A stretch of 52,681 nucleotides of DNA, from assembly GCA_913020155.1 (NCBI GenBank), contig CAJWBA010000011.1, positions 1 through 52,681 on the forward strand. Reading direction: 5' to 3'. The first letter of the stretch is position 1, and every line of letters begins with the position of its first letter. This document shows positions 8,366 to 16,346 of the stretch, piece by piece. The notes beneath the pieces are model-generated. The model was not told the DNA's origin, ran no database searches, and saw only the letters and a list, made by a program, of their open reading frames with translations. The stretch comes from an uncultured Flavobacteriales bacterium. GTDB lineage: Bacteria; Bacteroidota; Bacteroidia; Flavobacteriales; Flavobacteriaceae. The position numbers and the translations under genes were made by a program.

Positions 8366-9289
8366 ATGAAATACACACTCTTATTATTACTTGTATTTGT
8401 CGCTACTGGACTAACAGCACAAAAAAATTTAAATGGTAAAATTTATGACAAACACCCAACCATAGAAATCGTAAACAAGTTTACGGAGGCCTATGTTTCG
8501 GGTGATGTTGCTACCATTAAAAGTTTGGTAACGGATGATTTTATCATGTACAATACAATGGACAACAATCCTAATTACAAAGGTGGAGATGTATCCAACC
8601 TAATTGGGCAAACCAACTTCATTAAAAACAATATGATCGGTGTAACTCTAAAAGACCGTGGAGCTTCTTATTAAGATGCTCTTGAGTTCAAAAATGGATC
8701 TATATATGTGTACACCTACCAAATATTTACAGCATATGACAAAAGCAATGGATTCAAAATTAAAACCCCAAGAAACAGCACTTTTATTTTCGATAAAACC
8801 AATAAGAAAATAAGGCGCTTGTTGTGGGCAGATAACACTGCAGCATGGGATAAGTGGAGACTATCGAATCAAACCATCAAGAATGGAACTATTTATAAAG
8901 ACCATCCTTTGATTGCAAAAGTAAGAATGGTTTATTACAACCTTGTAAATGGGGACGTAGAGGAAACTTTCAAAGACTTTATTCCAAATGCAAGAATCTA
9001 TGACAGTAATCTAACCGACAAAAAGTACATTAGCTTGGAAGAACAAAAAGAAAATGTAAGTAAAGTTTTGAAAAATTTTGAAATGGTTTCAATTGATGAA
9101 GTAGGCTACCCCGATTATCTAGATTATGAAGGCAATGGAGGAGTTGCACTTTCTTGGTGGGAATTTACCCTGAAAAATAGAAAATCTGGTGAAATTAAGA
9201 AGTTGAGTGTACACAGCCAAATGTGGTTCAACAAAAAAGGTCTTATCGGAAGAGAGGACGTTTATTACAATCCGAATTTACTACAATAA
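8366..9289 (+). pseudogene. Secreted tandem SnoaL/NTF2-like protein interrupted by TAA
   Basis: A Sec signal (LLLLLVFVATGLTAQ) precedes two related halves of about 140 residues. Both open alike: KHPTIEIVNKFTEAYVSGDV and KDHPLIAKVRMVYYNLVNGD. Both look like NTF2-like (SnoaL) alpha+beta cone folds, a family used for ligand binding or isomerase chemistry. TAA at 8672-8674 stops the first half after 102 residues. The frame remains open as DALEFKNGSIYV and through the whole second half to TAA at 9287. A GTG at 8708 could give a 193-residue fragment without a signal, but the full fold needs both sides of the stop. Confidence 0.65.
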
Positions 9290-9306
9290 CCACTTAAAAG
9301 CATAAA

Positions 9307-10068
9307 ATGAAAAAATTATTATTCGTCCTCTTATTATTAACATCCATTTATTCTTTTAGCCAATCAACAACCATGTTGGCAATGCTCTTAGAAGGTGGAA
9401 AAGAAGAAAGCTACCTAAAGATGCAGGAGAAGTGGAAAAAAGTTAATGAAGCTTTTGTTGCTAATGGATCCATTACCTAATGGTTGGTTTGGAAAAGAAC
9501 CCCAAGGGAGGGAGATGAAAATTGGGCTCAATATTATGTTTTGATCCGAAGAAATGCAAAACAAGACAAATTACAAAATGACAATTGGAAAGATGTAGCA
9601 TACAGTGCTTTCAAAGGAAAAAGTAAAAAAGTAGTAGATAAAATGTTGTCTACAGAAGGGATTGTAAAGGAAATCAGAAGCAGAACCTACAAAGTAGTCG
9701 CATCAACCGGGTGGAGAGGTTTGGAATGGGAAATTGGTGATAAAGCTTATTTCCATTACATGACTCAAAAAAATAATGATTTTGTTGCTTATGAGAATGC
9801 TGTTTGGAAACCTATTGCACAACAACGAATCTTAGATGGATACCTAAAGTATTGGGGTCTTAGTGAACTTCTTGATTCCAATGATGTAACCAAAGTGCTT
9901 GATTCAAAAGCAACCCATGTAGCAATTAACTTTCCTGCCAAAAAGAAAAACGAAATTCAATGGAAACAACCCGAAGGTTTTTTGAATCAAAAAGCATTTG
10001 AGGGACTTTTAGAGTCAAGAGAGATGTTGGATGCTGAAGAGCTTACCTTGGTTTACTCCACTTTTTAG
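9307..10068 (+). pseudogene. Secreted protein, paralogue of 2729-3454, interrupted by TAA
   Basis: A signal (KKLLFVLLLLTSIYSFSQ) begins at ATG 9307. After 57 residues (ANGSIT) the TAA at 9478-9480 breaks a frame that otherwise continues as WLVWKRTPREGDENWAQYYV through about 195 residues to TAG at 10066. The pattern NG-four residues-W with a following Arg matches the intact paralogue at 2729-3454. It follows the SnoaL-like gene by 17 bases and may have shared its transcript. The function is unknown. A downstream TTG could start a fragment lacking the signal. Confidence 0.6.
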
Positions 10069-10100
10069 GTTTTTAGTTCTCAAAAGAATTCATTCCAAAA

Positions 10101-10127
10101 AGCCTTCGCTATTGTGAAGGCTTTTTT
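10101..10127 (+). terminator. Intrinsic terminator after the broken gene at 9307
   Basis: AGCCTTC (10101-10107) pairs with GAAGGCT (10116-10122) around an eight-base loop and is followed by a run of Ts. Confidence 0.75.
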
Positions 10128-10381
10128 ATCAAAATTTATAGAACGATCCTATTAAAGATTTGATTAGTTTGTATAAGAAAAACAAGGATCAATAAAGTAA
10201 CCAATGCAGTAAAAAAAGGAGATTCAAAAAACTGTAAATCAATAACTTATTGGAATTTTATTTAAAAGAAGCTTAATAAAAATTTAATTTAAACCGCATA
10301 ATAATTAAGGAGCATCAAATCTATTAACTGCCTAATTCACAGAATCTCTGCAAAAGTAAAGGTAAAGTGGATTTTAATACC
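10128..10381. other. Intergenic region upstream of the cold-shock gene
   Basis: About 250 AT-rich bases lie between a terminator and the cold-shock promoter. I see no gene, tRNA or repeat in it. Confidence 0.5.
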
Positions 10382-10389
10382 TATCTTTG
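10382..10389 (+). promoter_or_regulatory. -7 element of the cold-shock gene
   Basis: TATCTTTG matches the Bacteroidota TAnnTTTG element and lies 22 bases before the ATG at 10412. No clear TTTG partner was seen at the expected upstream spacing. It argues against the earlier in-frame start at 10367. Confidence 0.5.
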
Positions 10390-10411
10390 CAATCAATTAA
10401 AAAAATTTATT

Positions 10412-10609
10412 ATGAGTAATCACAACGGAACTGTAAAGTTCTTTAACAACGCAAAAGGATTCGGATTCATTACAAATGAAAATGGAGAAGATATTTTTGT
10501 ACACGTAAACAACACCCAAGACGAGATAACTGAAGGAGACAAAGTTAGCTATGACGTTGAGGAAACTCCAAAAGGTCTTAGCGCTATTAACGTTAGTTTA
10601 GAAAACTAA
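10412..10609 (+). CDS. cspA: Cold-shock domain protein
   Basis: This 65-residue protein is a complete cold-shock domain. It carries the RNP1 motif KGFGFI and the RNP2-like DIFVHV, opens with GTVKFFNNA and closes with the beta-strand GLSAINVSLEN. Such proteins bind single-stranded RNA or DNA and melt secondary structure, and are often abundant at all temperatures in marine bacteria. The ATG at 10412 is preferred over 10367, because it gives the exact family N-terminus and lies just after the -7 element. A strong terminator follows at once, so the gene is transcribed alone. Confidence 0.92.
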   Translation: MSNHNGTVKFFNNAKGFGFITNENGEDIFVHVNNTQDEITEGDKVSYDVEETPKGLSAINVSLEN

Positions 10610-10630
10610 CTTGGATAAATTACAGTGTAA

Positions 10631-10660
10631 AGCTCTGCCGTTTGGCAGGGCTTTTTTTTT
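10631..10660 (+). terminator. Intrinsic terminator of the cold-shock gene
   Basis: AGCTCTGCC (10631-10639) and GGCAGGGCT (10644-10652) form a nine-pair stem with one G-T pair and a GTTT loop, followed by nine Ts. Confidence 0.92.
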
Positions 10661-10686
10661 GCAAAATTTTCTGCTGTTCCACAACT

Positions 10687-12423
10687 TTACATGCGTGTTT
10701 GATAGGTGTAAAGCTCGTAATATCTTCCTCTGGAATCAATCAGATCCTGATGTTTGCCTCGTTCAACAATATCCCCCTCTTCCACAACCAAAATTTGATC
10801 TGCTTTTTGAATTGTACTCAGTCGATGTGCAATTACAATGGTCGTTCGATTTTTCATCAGTACTTCCAAACTCTTTTGAATGTATGCTTCGCTTTGTGTA
10901 TCTAGGTTTGAAGTGGCCTCGTCTAAAACCACGATTTTTGGTTTTGCCAACAATGCTCGAGCAATAGAAATACGTTGCTTCTGCCCACCGGACAATTTTA
11001 CTCCACGTTCTCCAATTAAGGTATCCAGTCCATTTTTGAACCGATCTGTAAATTCTTTGATATAAGCCCCATTCACTGCTACCAAAAGATCTTCTTCGCT
11101 AGCATCTGGACGAGGAAAAAGAATGTTCTCTCGAATAGTACCTTCATACAAAAAATCGTCTTGGAGTACCACACCCAATTGATTTCTATAAGTTTTTAAA
11201 TCTACCTTTGACAGATCAATACCATCGATCAATATCTGTCCAGAATTTGGGTTCAAAAAAGCAATAGCTAGTCCAGCAATGGTAGATTTCCCAGAACCGG
11301 AAGATCCTACTAAAGCGGTTACACTCCCATTGGGTGCTTCAAAAGAAATATCGTGCAGTACCTCGGTCTTATCGTTATAACTGAAAGAAATATTGTTAAA
11401 AGAAATATTTCCTTCGATTTGATTCAGAAAAACGGTTCTTTTTTTGGGATCGTTTTCTTCGGGAAGTTTCATGAGTTCTTGCGTTCTGTCCAAACCTGCA
11501 AAGGCCTCGGTAAGCTGACTTCCGATATTACTCATTTGAACAATGGGAGCAATCATAAAACCAAGGAAAAGGGTAAAGGAAACAAATTCTCCATAGGTCA
11601 AGGTGTTTTTCATTATGAAATATCCACCCATTCCCATAATACCAGCGGAAGCTAGTCCAAGTAAAAAAGTAGAAGAACTCGTCATAAAGGCAGTTGCAGT
11701 CAAACTCTTTTTTACGTTTTGAAACAAATCGTTAACCCCTTTTTCAAAAATGAGTTGTTCTTGAGCCTCAGCATTGAAACCTTTGATTACCCGAATACCG
11801 TTTAGGGTTTCGGTCAAACGACCGGTAACCGTGGCATTTATTTTGCTGCGAGCTCGAAATATTGGACGAATGTACCCAAATGCTTTCAATGCAATCAGTG
11901 CAAAAACAGCAATCGGAACCAAAACAAACAAGGTCATCTGTGCATTTATTTTAATCAAGATTACCAAAGAAATAATAGCAGTTATGCTCCCACCGATCAA
12001 CTGCACCAAGCCTGTTCCAACCAAGTTTCTTACTCCTTCAACATCAGTCATTACTCTAGAAACAAGCGCTCCAGATTTGTTGTTATCAAAAAAACTAATG
12101 GGTAAGGTCAACAGTTTTTCTTGAACTTTAACCCGAAGAATTGAAATTAAATGCTGTGCCTCGACACTCAAAATTCGAGTAAGCGAAAACGAGCTTATCG
12201 ATTGAAATAAGAGTGCAGTACATACGGTGATCAATAAAATTGTCAGCGCTTCTGTGTCTTTTGAGGGGATAACCTCATCGATTAAGTTTTTACTCGCATA
12301 AGGAAGCACCAAGCCCGATAAACTTCTAAGTATTATTAAGAACAATCCGAAAGAAACAATTTTTCTTCTCGGCCAAATAAATTCTTTGAATGCCCAACTA
12401 AAGGAAACATTATTTTTACTCAT
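10687..12423 (-). CDS. ABC exporter, MsbA/multidrug type (fused membrane and ATPase domains)
   Basis: This 578-residue half-transporter has an N-terminal six-helix domain (about residues 15-310) and an ATPase domain (about 335-570). It shows Walker A GSSGSGKST, the Q-loop QDDFLYEG, the signature LSGGQKQR, Walker B IVVLDEATSNLD and the switch His in IVIAHRLST. Length and order match MsbA-like homodimeric exporters, which flip lipids or export drugs. The substrate cannot be told from sequence. It ends convergently with the cold-shock gene and is divergent from the small membrane protein at 12503. All key motifs are intact. Confidence 0.88.
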   Translation of the reverse strand: MSKNNVSFSWAFKEFIWPRRKIVSFGLFLIILRSLSGLVLPYASKNLIDEVIPSKDTEALTILLITVCTALLFQSISSFSLTRILSVEAQHLISILRVKVQEKLLTLPISFFDNNKSGALVSRVMTDVEGVRNLVGTGLVQLIGGSITAIISLVILIKINAQMTLFVLVPIAVFALIALKAFGYIRPIFRARSKINATVTGRLTETLNGIRVIKGFNAEAQEQLIFEKGVNDLFQNVKKSLTATAFMTSSSTFLLGLASAGIMGMGGYFIMKNTLTYGEFVSFTLFLGFMIAPIVQMSNIGSQLTEAFAGLDRTQELMKLPEENDPKKRTVFLNQIEGNISFNNISFSYNDKTEVLHDISFEAPNGSVTALVGSSGSGKSTIAGLAIAFLNPNSGQILIDGIDLSKVDLKTYRNQLGVVLQDDFLYEGTIRENILFPRPDASEEDLLVAVNGAYIKEFTDRFKNGLDTLIGERGVKLSGGQKQRISIARALLAKPKIVVLDEATSNLDTQSEAYIQKSLEVLMKNRTTIVIAHRLSTIQKADQILVVEEGDIVERGKHQDLIDSRGRYYELYTYQTRM

Positions 12424-12502
12424 ATCTTTGTTTAAATGATAAAACTAGGTTAAATTTTAGAATTGGATTCTTTTGACCCGAATAGTTTCAAATAGTATGT
12501 TT

Positions 12503-12697
12503 ATGAACGATGATTTATTCTTGTTTCCCCCATCAGTTTACTTAGCAATTGGTGTTTTTTTTGGTGCAGTTGGTGCTTACTTAGCAGAGCAAAGGGGAAG
12601 AAAGCACTACAAAGGATTTTTGATTGGATTTTTTTTTGGTTTTTTGGGTATTTTGGCCATGATTTTTTTCTTGAAGAATAAGAAAAAGCTCGATTAA
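12503..12697 (+). CDS. Small DUF1294-like membrane protein with two helices
   Basis: This protein of about 64 residues has two membrane segments (VYLAIGVFFGAVGAYLAEQ and FLIGFFFGFLGILAMIFF) joined by the basic turn RGRKHYKG. Such short GAVGAYLAEQRGRK-type proteins recur in Bacteroidota; the DUF1294-like label is tentative. Starts at 12497 (MFMNDD) or 12473 (TTG) are also possible. The ATG at 12503 gives the most natural N-terminus. Its 3' end overlaps the eroded tail of the reverse-strand PepSY pseudogene. Confidence 0.5.
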   Translation: MNDDLFLFPPSVYLAIGVFFGAVGAYLAEQRGRKHYKGFLIGFFFGFLGILAMIFFLKNKKKLD

Positions 12698-13405
12698 TAA
12701 ATTAACTTTTTGAGTTTTTTTTCTTCTTTTACTCGAGGTAACAAATGCCAAAGCAAAACCACTCAATACGGTAATCAAACCGAGGAGTGAAAAAACACGA
12801 AGAATTAGAGTATTGAAATTATCCCTTCCTTCATAATCCATTGTGTGGGTCATTCACAAAAAATCGAACCACTTCTACTGAAGATCTCTGATTTTTTGAA
12901 AACTACCATCCTTCATACTCATATAAGCAATATGATTCCCTTTTCCACTGAGCCAAACCTTGAAAGCCGGAAGGGATTTCCCTCGACATACATAATGATT
13001 TGAAACAGAGTAGATACGTTCGATTTTCGTAATAGAATACAAATCAAGCACATTGCCTCCTATAACTTCGGCAGCTTATTTTTTTGAAATAAAGTCAAGT
13101 TTGTTTCCCGTTTTCGTATGAAACAAAAAATAGTTGTTGATCCAGAAATAGGGGTGACTACCAATGGATTTTAGCTCCAATGTTTCAATAGAAAATTCAG
13201 ATCTATTCTCAATTGAATCGATGGCAATTAAAGAATCAAAAGTCTTTTTTTTAGACTTTTGATATAATGATCTCCGTGAATTTCATCGAGATTGGTCCAG
13301 CTAAAGTAAAGCCCCGATAGGGTCTAGAATAAAAATTGAATCCCGATAAAAAACACCCAGAAAGCGATGTGCTTTTCTGAACTTATTAATTACATGAAAG
13401 TTCAT
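12581..13405 (-). pseudogene. PepSY-associated membrane protein gene, wrecked by frameshifts and nonsense codons
   Basis: The N-terminus reads NKFRKAHRFLG. In a shifted frame it continues FIGIQFLF-stop-TLSGLYFSW and TNLDEIHGDHY, a typical PepSY_TM membrane-helix start. After another shift at an A8 run it continues SLIAIDSIENRSEFSIE and NYFLFHTKTGNKLDF. The final part, HTMDYEGRDNFN plus a last helix, closes the family pattern. TAG at 13324-13326 and TGA at 12854-12856 replace expected Trp (TGG) codons. TAA at 13076-13078 and TAG at 12875-12877 are further stops. These proteins often accompany iron-siderophore uptake. The exact 3' end is uncertain. Confidence 0.7.
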
Positions 13406-13411
13406 AAACAT

Positions 13412-13834
13412 TTATTTTTTAAGTAAGACTTTGACGCCCTCATAAAACAAAACTCCTACTGGACCCATCATAAAAGTAGCCAGTAACGGCAGTACAATAA
13501 AAAGGTGTTTGATTTGTTTTTGTTTAGCTTCTCTTAGAATCCAGCAACCAACCCAAAAGTCAAAGGCAAGATAGTGAAGCCAACCAGCAGCGATAAGTTC
13601 AGGAGTGCTGTTTTCGTATAAAGCCATAATACCTTCTAGTGATGTAAAATCTACTCTTCCAATACCCCCATTTACAAAGATGAAGTAGAGATAAAAAAGA
13701 CTCAATACAAGTGGTACATAGGGTCGTTCAGAGATGAGCATAGTAAACTTCCATTTTGGCGCTAAAAGGAGTAAGCCCCAAGCTACTAGAATATTGGTGT
13801 TGCAGATTGTAAATAACATTTCAGTAGTTGTCAT
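13412..13834 (-). CDS. ABA4-like membrane protein (DUF4281)
   Basis: This 140-residue, four-helix protein matches the ABA4-like family: FTICNTNILVAWGLLLLAPKW at the start (split here between helix and loop), SLEGIMALYENS in the middle, AGWLHYLAFDFWVG as the hallmark motif and FMMGPVGVLFY near the end. The plant member is needed for neoxanthin formation. Bacterial members are uncharacterised and are often found near carotenoid or membrane genes. It starts four bases after the oxygenase gene, so both are probably on one transcript, and the PepSY pseudogene follows six bases later. Confidence 0.75.
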   Translation of the reverse strand: MTTTEMLFTICNTNILVAWGLLLLAPKWKFTMLISERPYVPLVLSLFYLYFIFVNGGIGRVDFTSLEGIMALYENSTPELIAAGWLHYLAFDFWVGCWILREAKQKQIKHLFIVLPLLATFMMGPVGVLFYEGVKVLLKK

Positions 13835-13838
13835 TGTT

Positions 13839-14780
13839 TTATTTTTTGAAGAGTCCTAATTCAATTAATCTTTGATTTAAAAAAGCGCCAGCTGTTATAT
13901 CTTCATATTTTTTTGGTTTTTTATCCGAAAAGCAGTTTGGCAAACAGTTCAGCGACATTTCTGCTTCTGGATGCATAAAGAAGGGAATGGAATAGCGAGA
14001 ACTGCTCCAAGAGAATTTTGGAGGATTGACCACTTGGTGCAGCGTTGATTTAAGTTTATTATTGGTTAGCCTCGACATCATATCGCCCATATTAATAATG
14101 AGCTCATTGGGTTCAGCAATAGCATCAATCCAATCTCCTTGATTGGTCATCACTTGTAATCCCTTTCCTTGAGCACCCATCAACAAAGTAATTAGGTTGA
14201 TATCCCCGTGAGCAGAAGCCCGGACAGCATTCTTCGGTTCTTCAAGGATTGGGGGATAATGGATTGCCCTGAGAATAGAGTTCCCATTGGAGGTGTATGA
14301 ATCAAAAAACTGTTCATCCAATTCGAGATGAAGAGCAATTGCTCGCAACACATGTAGTGCAGTTTTTTCCAAAAGTTTGTAGGTTTCTTTACCTAGTTCA
14401 TTGAATTTTGGAAGTTCATTTACAGTTATGTTTTCAGGGTATTTTTTTATTGTAGATTTTTCGTATTGACCAAAATGCCAAAACTCTTTGAGGTCTCCCT
14501 CCTTTTTGTTTTTGGCGTGTTCTTTTCCAAAAGAGGTGTATCCTCGTTGACCTCCACCCCCTTCTATTTCGTAGGATTTTTTTTGCTCTACCCCCAGATT
14601 AAAAAAGCTTTTGATTTCCAAATACAGGTCATTCATGAGTTTAGGTGAAAGAAAATGACCTTTTAGTGCAACAAAACCAATCTCTTCAAAAGCGGCACCC
14701 AATTCAGACACGAATTGTATTTTTAGTTTGAGATCAGAACTTAGAAAATGAGATAAATCTACTTTTGGAATGTGTTGCAC
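13839..14780 (-). CDS. 2-oxoglutarate/Fe(II)-dependent oxygenase, isopenicillin N synthase-like
   Basis: This 313-residue protein has the N-terminal DIOX_N region (about residues 3-110, including EIGFVALKGH and QRGYTSFG) and the catalytic jelly roll (about 160-290). The iron ligands are H191 and D193 in SAHGDINL and H248 in STLHQVV. R262 and S264 in SRYSIPFF bind 2-oxoglutarate. Bacterial relatives hydroxylate or desaturate small molecules, and the substrate here is unknown. It begins an operon with the ABA4-like gene and the PepSY remnant. A small RNA-like unit with its own terminator lies just upstream. Confidence 0.85.
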   Translation of the reverse strand: MQHIPKVDLSHFLSSDLKLKIQFVSELGAAFEEIGFVALKGHFLSPKLMNDLYLEIKSFFNLGVEQKKSYEIEGGGGQRGYTSFGKEHAKNKKEGDLKEFWHFGQYEKSTIKKYPENITVNELPKFNELGKETYKLLEKTALHVLRAIALHLELDEQFFDSYTSNGNSILRAIHYPPILEEPKNAVRASAHGDINLITLLMGAQGKGLQVMTNQGDWIDAIAEPNELIINMGDMMSRLTNNKLKSTLHQVVNPPKFSWSSSRYSIPFFMHPEAEMSLNCLPNCFSDKKPKKYEDITAGAFLNQRLIELGLFKK

Positions 14781-14825
14781 AGAGAATAGAATTAGAATTG
14801 AAAAATAAGGATTAAAAGTAAAACT

Positions 14826-14851
14826 AAAAAAAGCAGATCCATCGACCTGCT
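14826..14851 (-). terminator. Intrinsic terminator of the small leader-like transcript
   Basis: On the reverse strand AGCAGGTC pairs with GATCTGCT around a GATG loop and is followed by seven Ts. The stop codon of the small ORF lies eight bases before the stem. An A-run on the other side could make it act in both directions. Confidence 0.85.
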
Positions 14852-14858
14852 TTTGTTT

Positions 14859-14939
14859 TTATAAAAAAGGAATGGCATAAAACTGAAAGCTCAAAGGCAT
14901 CAGCAGCCGATTTCTCTTCAAATAATTATTATACGACAT
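14859..14939 (-). CDS. 26-residue small protein or leader peptide with a strong Shine-Dalgarno sequence
   Basis: The ORF starts MSYNNYLKRNRLL and ends FQFYAIPFL. It is basic in the first half and hydrophobic at the end. AAAGGAGG lies six bases before the ATG, an almost perfect anti-SD match. This is unusual because Bacteroidota ribosomes normally hide the anti-SD and genes here lack such sites. The ORF sits between its own promoter (15002-15030) and terminator (14826-14851), about 80 bases before the oxygenase gene. I do not recognise the peptide. It may be a small protein, or a leader peptide controlling the terminator before the oxygenase gene. Confidence 0.55.
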   Translation of the reverse strand: MSYNNYLKRNRLLMPLSFQFYAIPFL

Positions 14940-14973
14940 ACGACACCTCCTTTCTGCATTTAGTTCGACTTTG

Positions 14974-14987
14974 CTATTGTCATAGCA
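14974..14987 (-). ncRNA. Short RNA hairpin in the leader of the small ORF
   Basis: On the reverse strand GCTAT-GACA-ATAGC forms a perfect five-pair hairpin between the predicted transcription start and the Shine-Dalgarno sequence. It suggests a structured leader, but I recognise no known riboswitch class. Confidence 0.4.
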
Positions 14988-15001
14988 TTAACTACTCCAT
15001 C

Positions 15002-15030
15002 CAAAGATAAAAAATAGAATGATTTTCAAA
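15002..15030 (-). promoter_or_regulatory. Bacteroidota-type promoter of the small transcript
   Basis: On the reverse strand TTTG (15030-15027), a 17-base spacer and TATCTTTG (15009-15002) form a full consensus promoter. The predicted start near 14995 gives a transcript of about 170 bases to the terminator. Confidence 0.65.
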
Positions 15031-15032
15031 AA

Positions 15033-16301
15033 CTATTTTACAATCTTTTTGAGGGTCATTCCTTGAACTAAAATAGTAAACAGGACAACGGTGTACGTTA
15101 AAAATAAAATAAGGTTTTTACCTTCTCCAATTTGGTCGGGCAGATTCAAAGCTAGAGCAATACTCAAGCCTCCTCGGAGTCCACCCCAAGTGATGATTAG
15201 AGCAGTGTTTTTTTCAAAAGTCTTGAAAAATGAAAGAAATTTAATTGGAGTCCAAACTCCGATTCCTCTGGAAACAACTACTAAAATTATCGTCATCAGA
15301 GCGATCAAAAGATAATTAGAATCAAAACTTTGAAGTATTGGAATTATCTCTAGCCCAATGAGAATAAATAAAATGGCATTGAGCGTTTCATCTAGTAAAT
15401 GCCAAAATTTATAAACATAATCGCCCATTGCTTTCTGAACACCTTCTTTTTTTTGGTTGACATCAATATTCTGGTTTAAAAATAACCCCATAACAACAAC
15501 TCCCAAGACTCCTGAAAAGTGAAATTGTTTTGATACTATCGATACCAGCAGCACCAACGAAAGTGTTATCAGAACTTCCAGTTCTACGTGGTCATTTTCG
15601 ATGTATTTTACAAGCTTTAGTCCCAAGAAACCGATCAATGCACCAAGCGCAATTCCTCCAACAACTTCAGTTGCAAATAAAGAACCAACACTCCCGGCAT
15701 TTACATTTTCGATGCCTAGTTCTTTGATGTTAAAAAGAGTTAAGAAAATGACAACTCCAATTCCATCATTGAATAAAGATTCTCCCGAGATGCGGGTTTC
15801 AGTAATTACGGATAGGTTCATTTTCTTGACCATTGCAAGCACAGCAATTGGGTCTGTTGGAGCTATTAAGGCTCCAAAAAGCAAACAATCTACATAACTC
15901 AACCCAAGAGTTTTTAGGTTGAAAAAAGGGAGTTCAACCAGCCAATAAAGTCCGGTTCCAACCACAAATGTTGAGAATAAAACACCAAAAGTAGCCAAAA
16001 GAAGAATGGTAACTTTATCCTTTAACAACTCATGGACATTAACACTAATGGCCCCTGCAAAAAGCAAAAAAGGGAGCATGATTTCTATCAATAATATTTC
16101 AAAATCAAAGCTTTTAACAATAGCAGAAACGGAGTCTAAAATTGAAGGGAAAACAAATCCTATGGCTAAAATAAAGAAGGATAACGCTATTGCCAAGATC
16201 ATCAGTCCTATTGTTTGAGGTAACTTTAGGATACGTAAATTAATTATTGAAAAAAAAGAGGCTAACAATAGCAAGACAGTTAATAATTCTAATACTTCCA
16301 T
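15033..16301 (-). CDS. Na+/H+ antiporter, CPA1 (NhaP/NHE) family
   Basis: This 422-residue inner-membrane protein has about 12 helices. It carries the CPA1 hallmarks GALIAPTDPIAVLAMVKKM and GESLFNDGIGVVIF, which contain the Asp residues of the ion site, plus the Arg-bearing WGGLRGGLSIALAL. It exchanges sodium or potassium for protons to keep cytoplasmic pH and salt balance, as expected for a marine bacterium. It lacks a long cytoplasmic regulatory tail, as in short NhaP-type members. It is upstream of the small transcript and probably transcribed alone. All motifs are intact. Confidence 0.88.
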   Translation of the reverse strand: MEVLELLTVLLLLASFFSIINLRILKLPQTIGLMILAIALSFFILAIGFVFPSILDSVSAIVKSFDFEILLIEIMLPFLLFAGAISVNVHELLKDKVTILLLATFGVLFSTFVVGTGLYWLVELPFFNLKTLGLSYVDCLLFGALIAPTDPIAVLAMVKKMNLSVITETRISGESLFNDGIGVVIFLTLFNIKELGIENVNAGSVGSLFATEVVGGIALGALIGFLGLKLVKYIENDHVELEVLITLSLVLLVSIVSKQFHFSGVLGVVVMGLFLNQNIDVNQKKEGVQKAMGDYVYKFWHLLDETLNAILFILIGLEIIPILQSFDSNYLLIALMTIILVVVSRGIGVWTPIKFLSFFKTFEKNTALIITWGGLRGGLSIALALNLPDQIGEGKNLILFLTYTVVLFTILVQGMTLKKIVK

Positions 16302-16346
16302 AGATAAATAGTTTTATCGAATTTACAAATTTGTTTGGATGTTGCC

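Noticed and set aside
10367-10609. Longer cold-shock protein starting at 10367
   Set aside because: The -7 promoter element lies at 10382-10389, inside the extra part, and the family N-terminus begins at 10412.
10611-12124. Forward-strand ORFs opposite the ABC exporter
   Set aside because: They overlap a well-supported gene and have no signal or domain.
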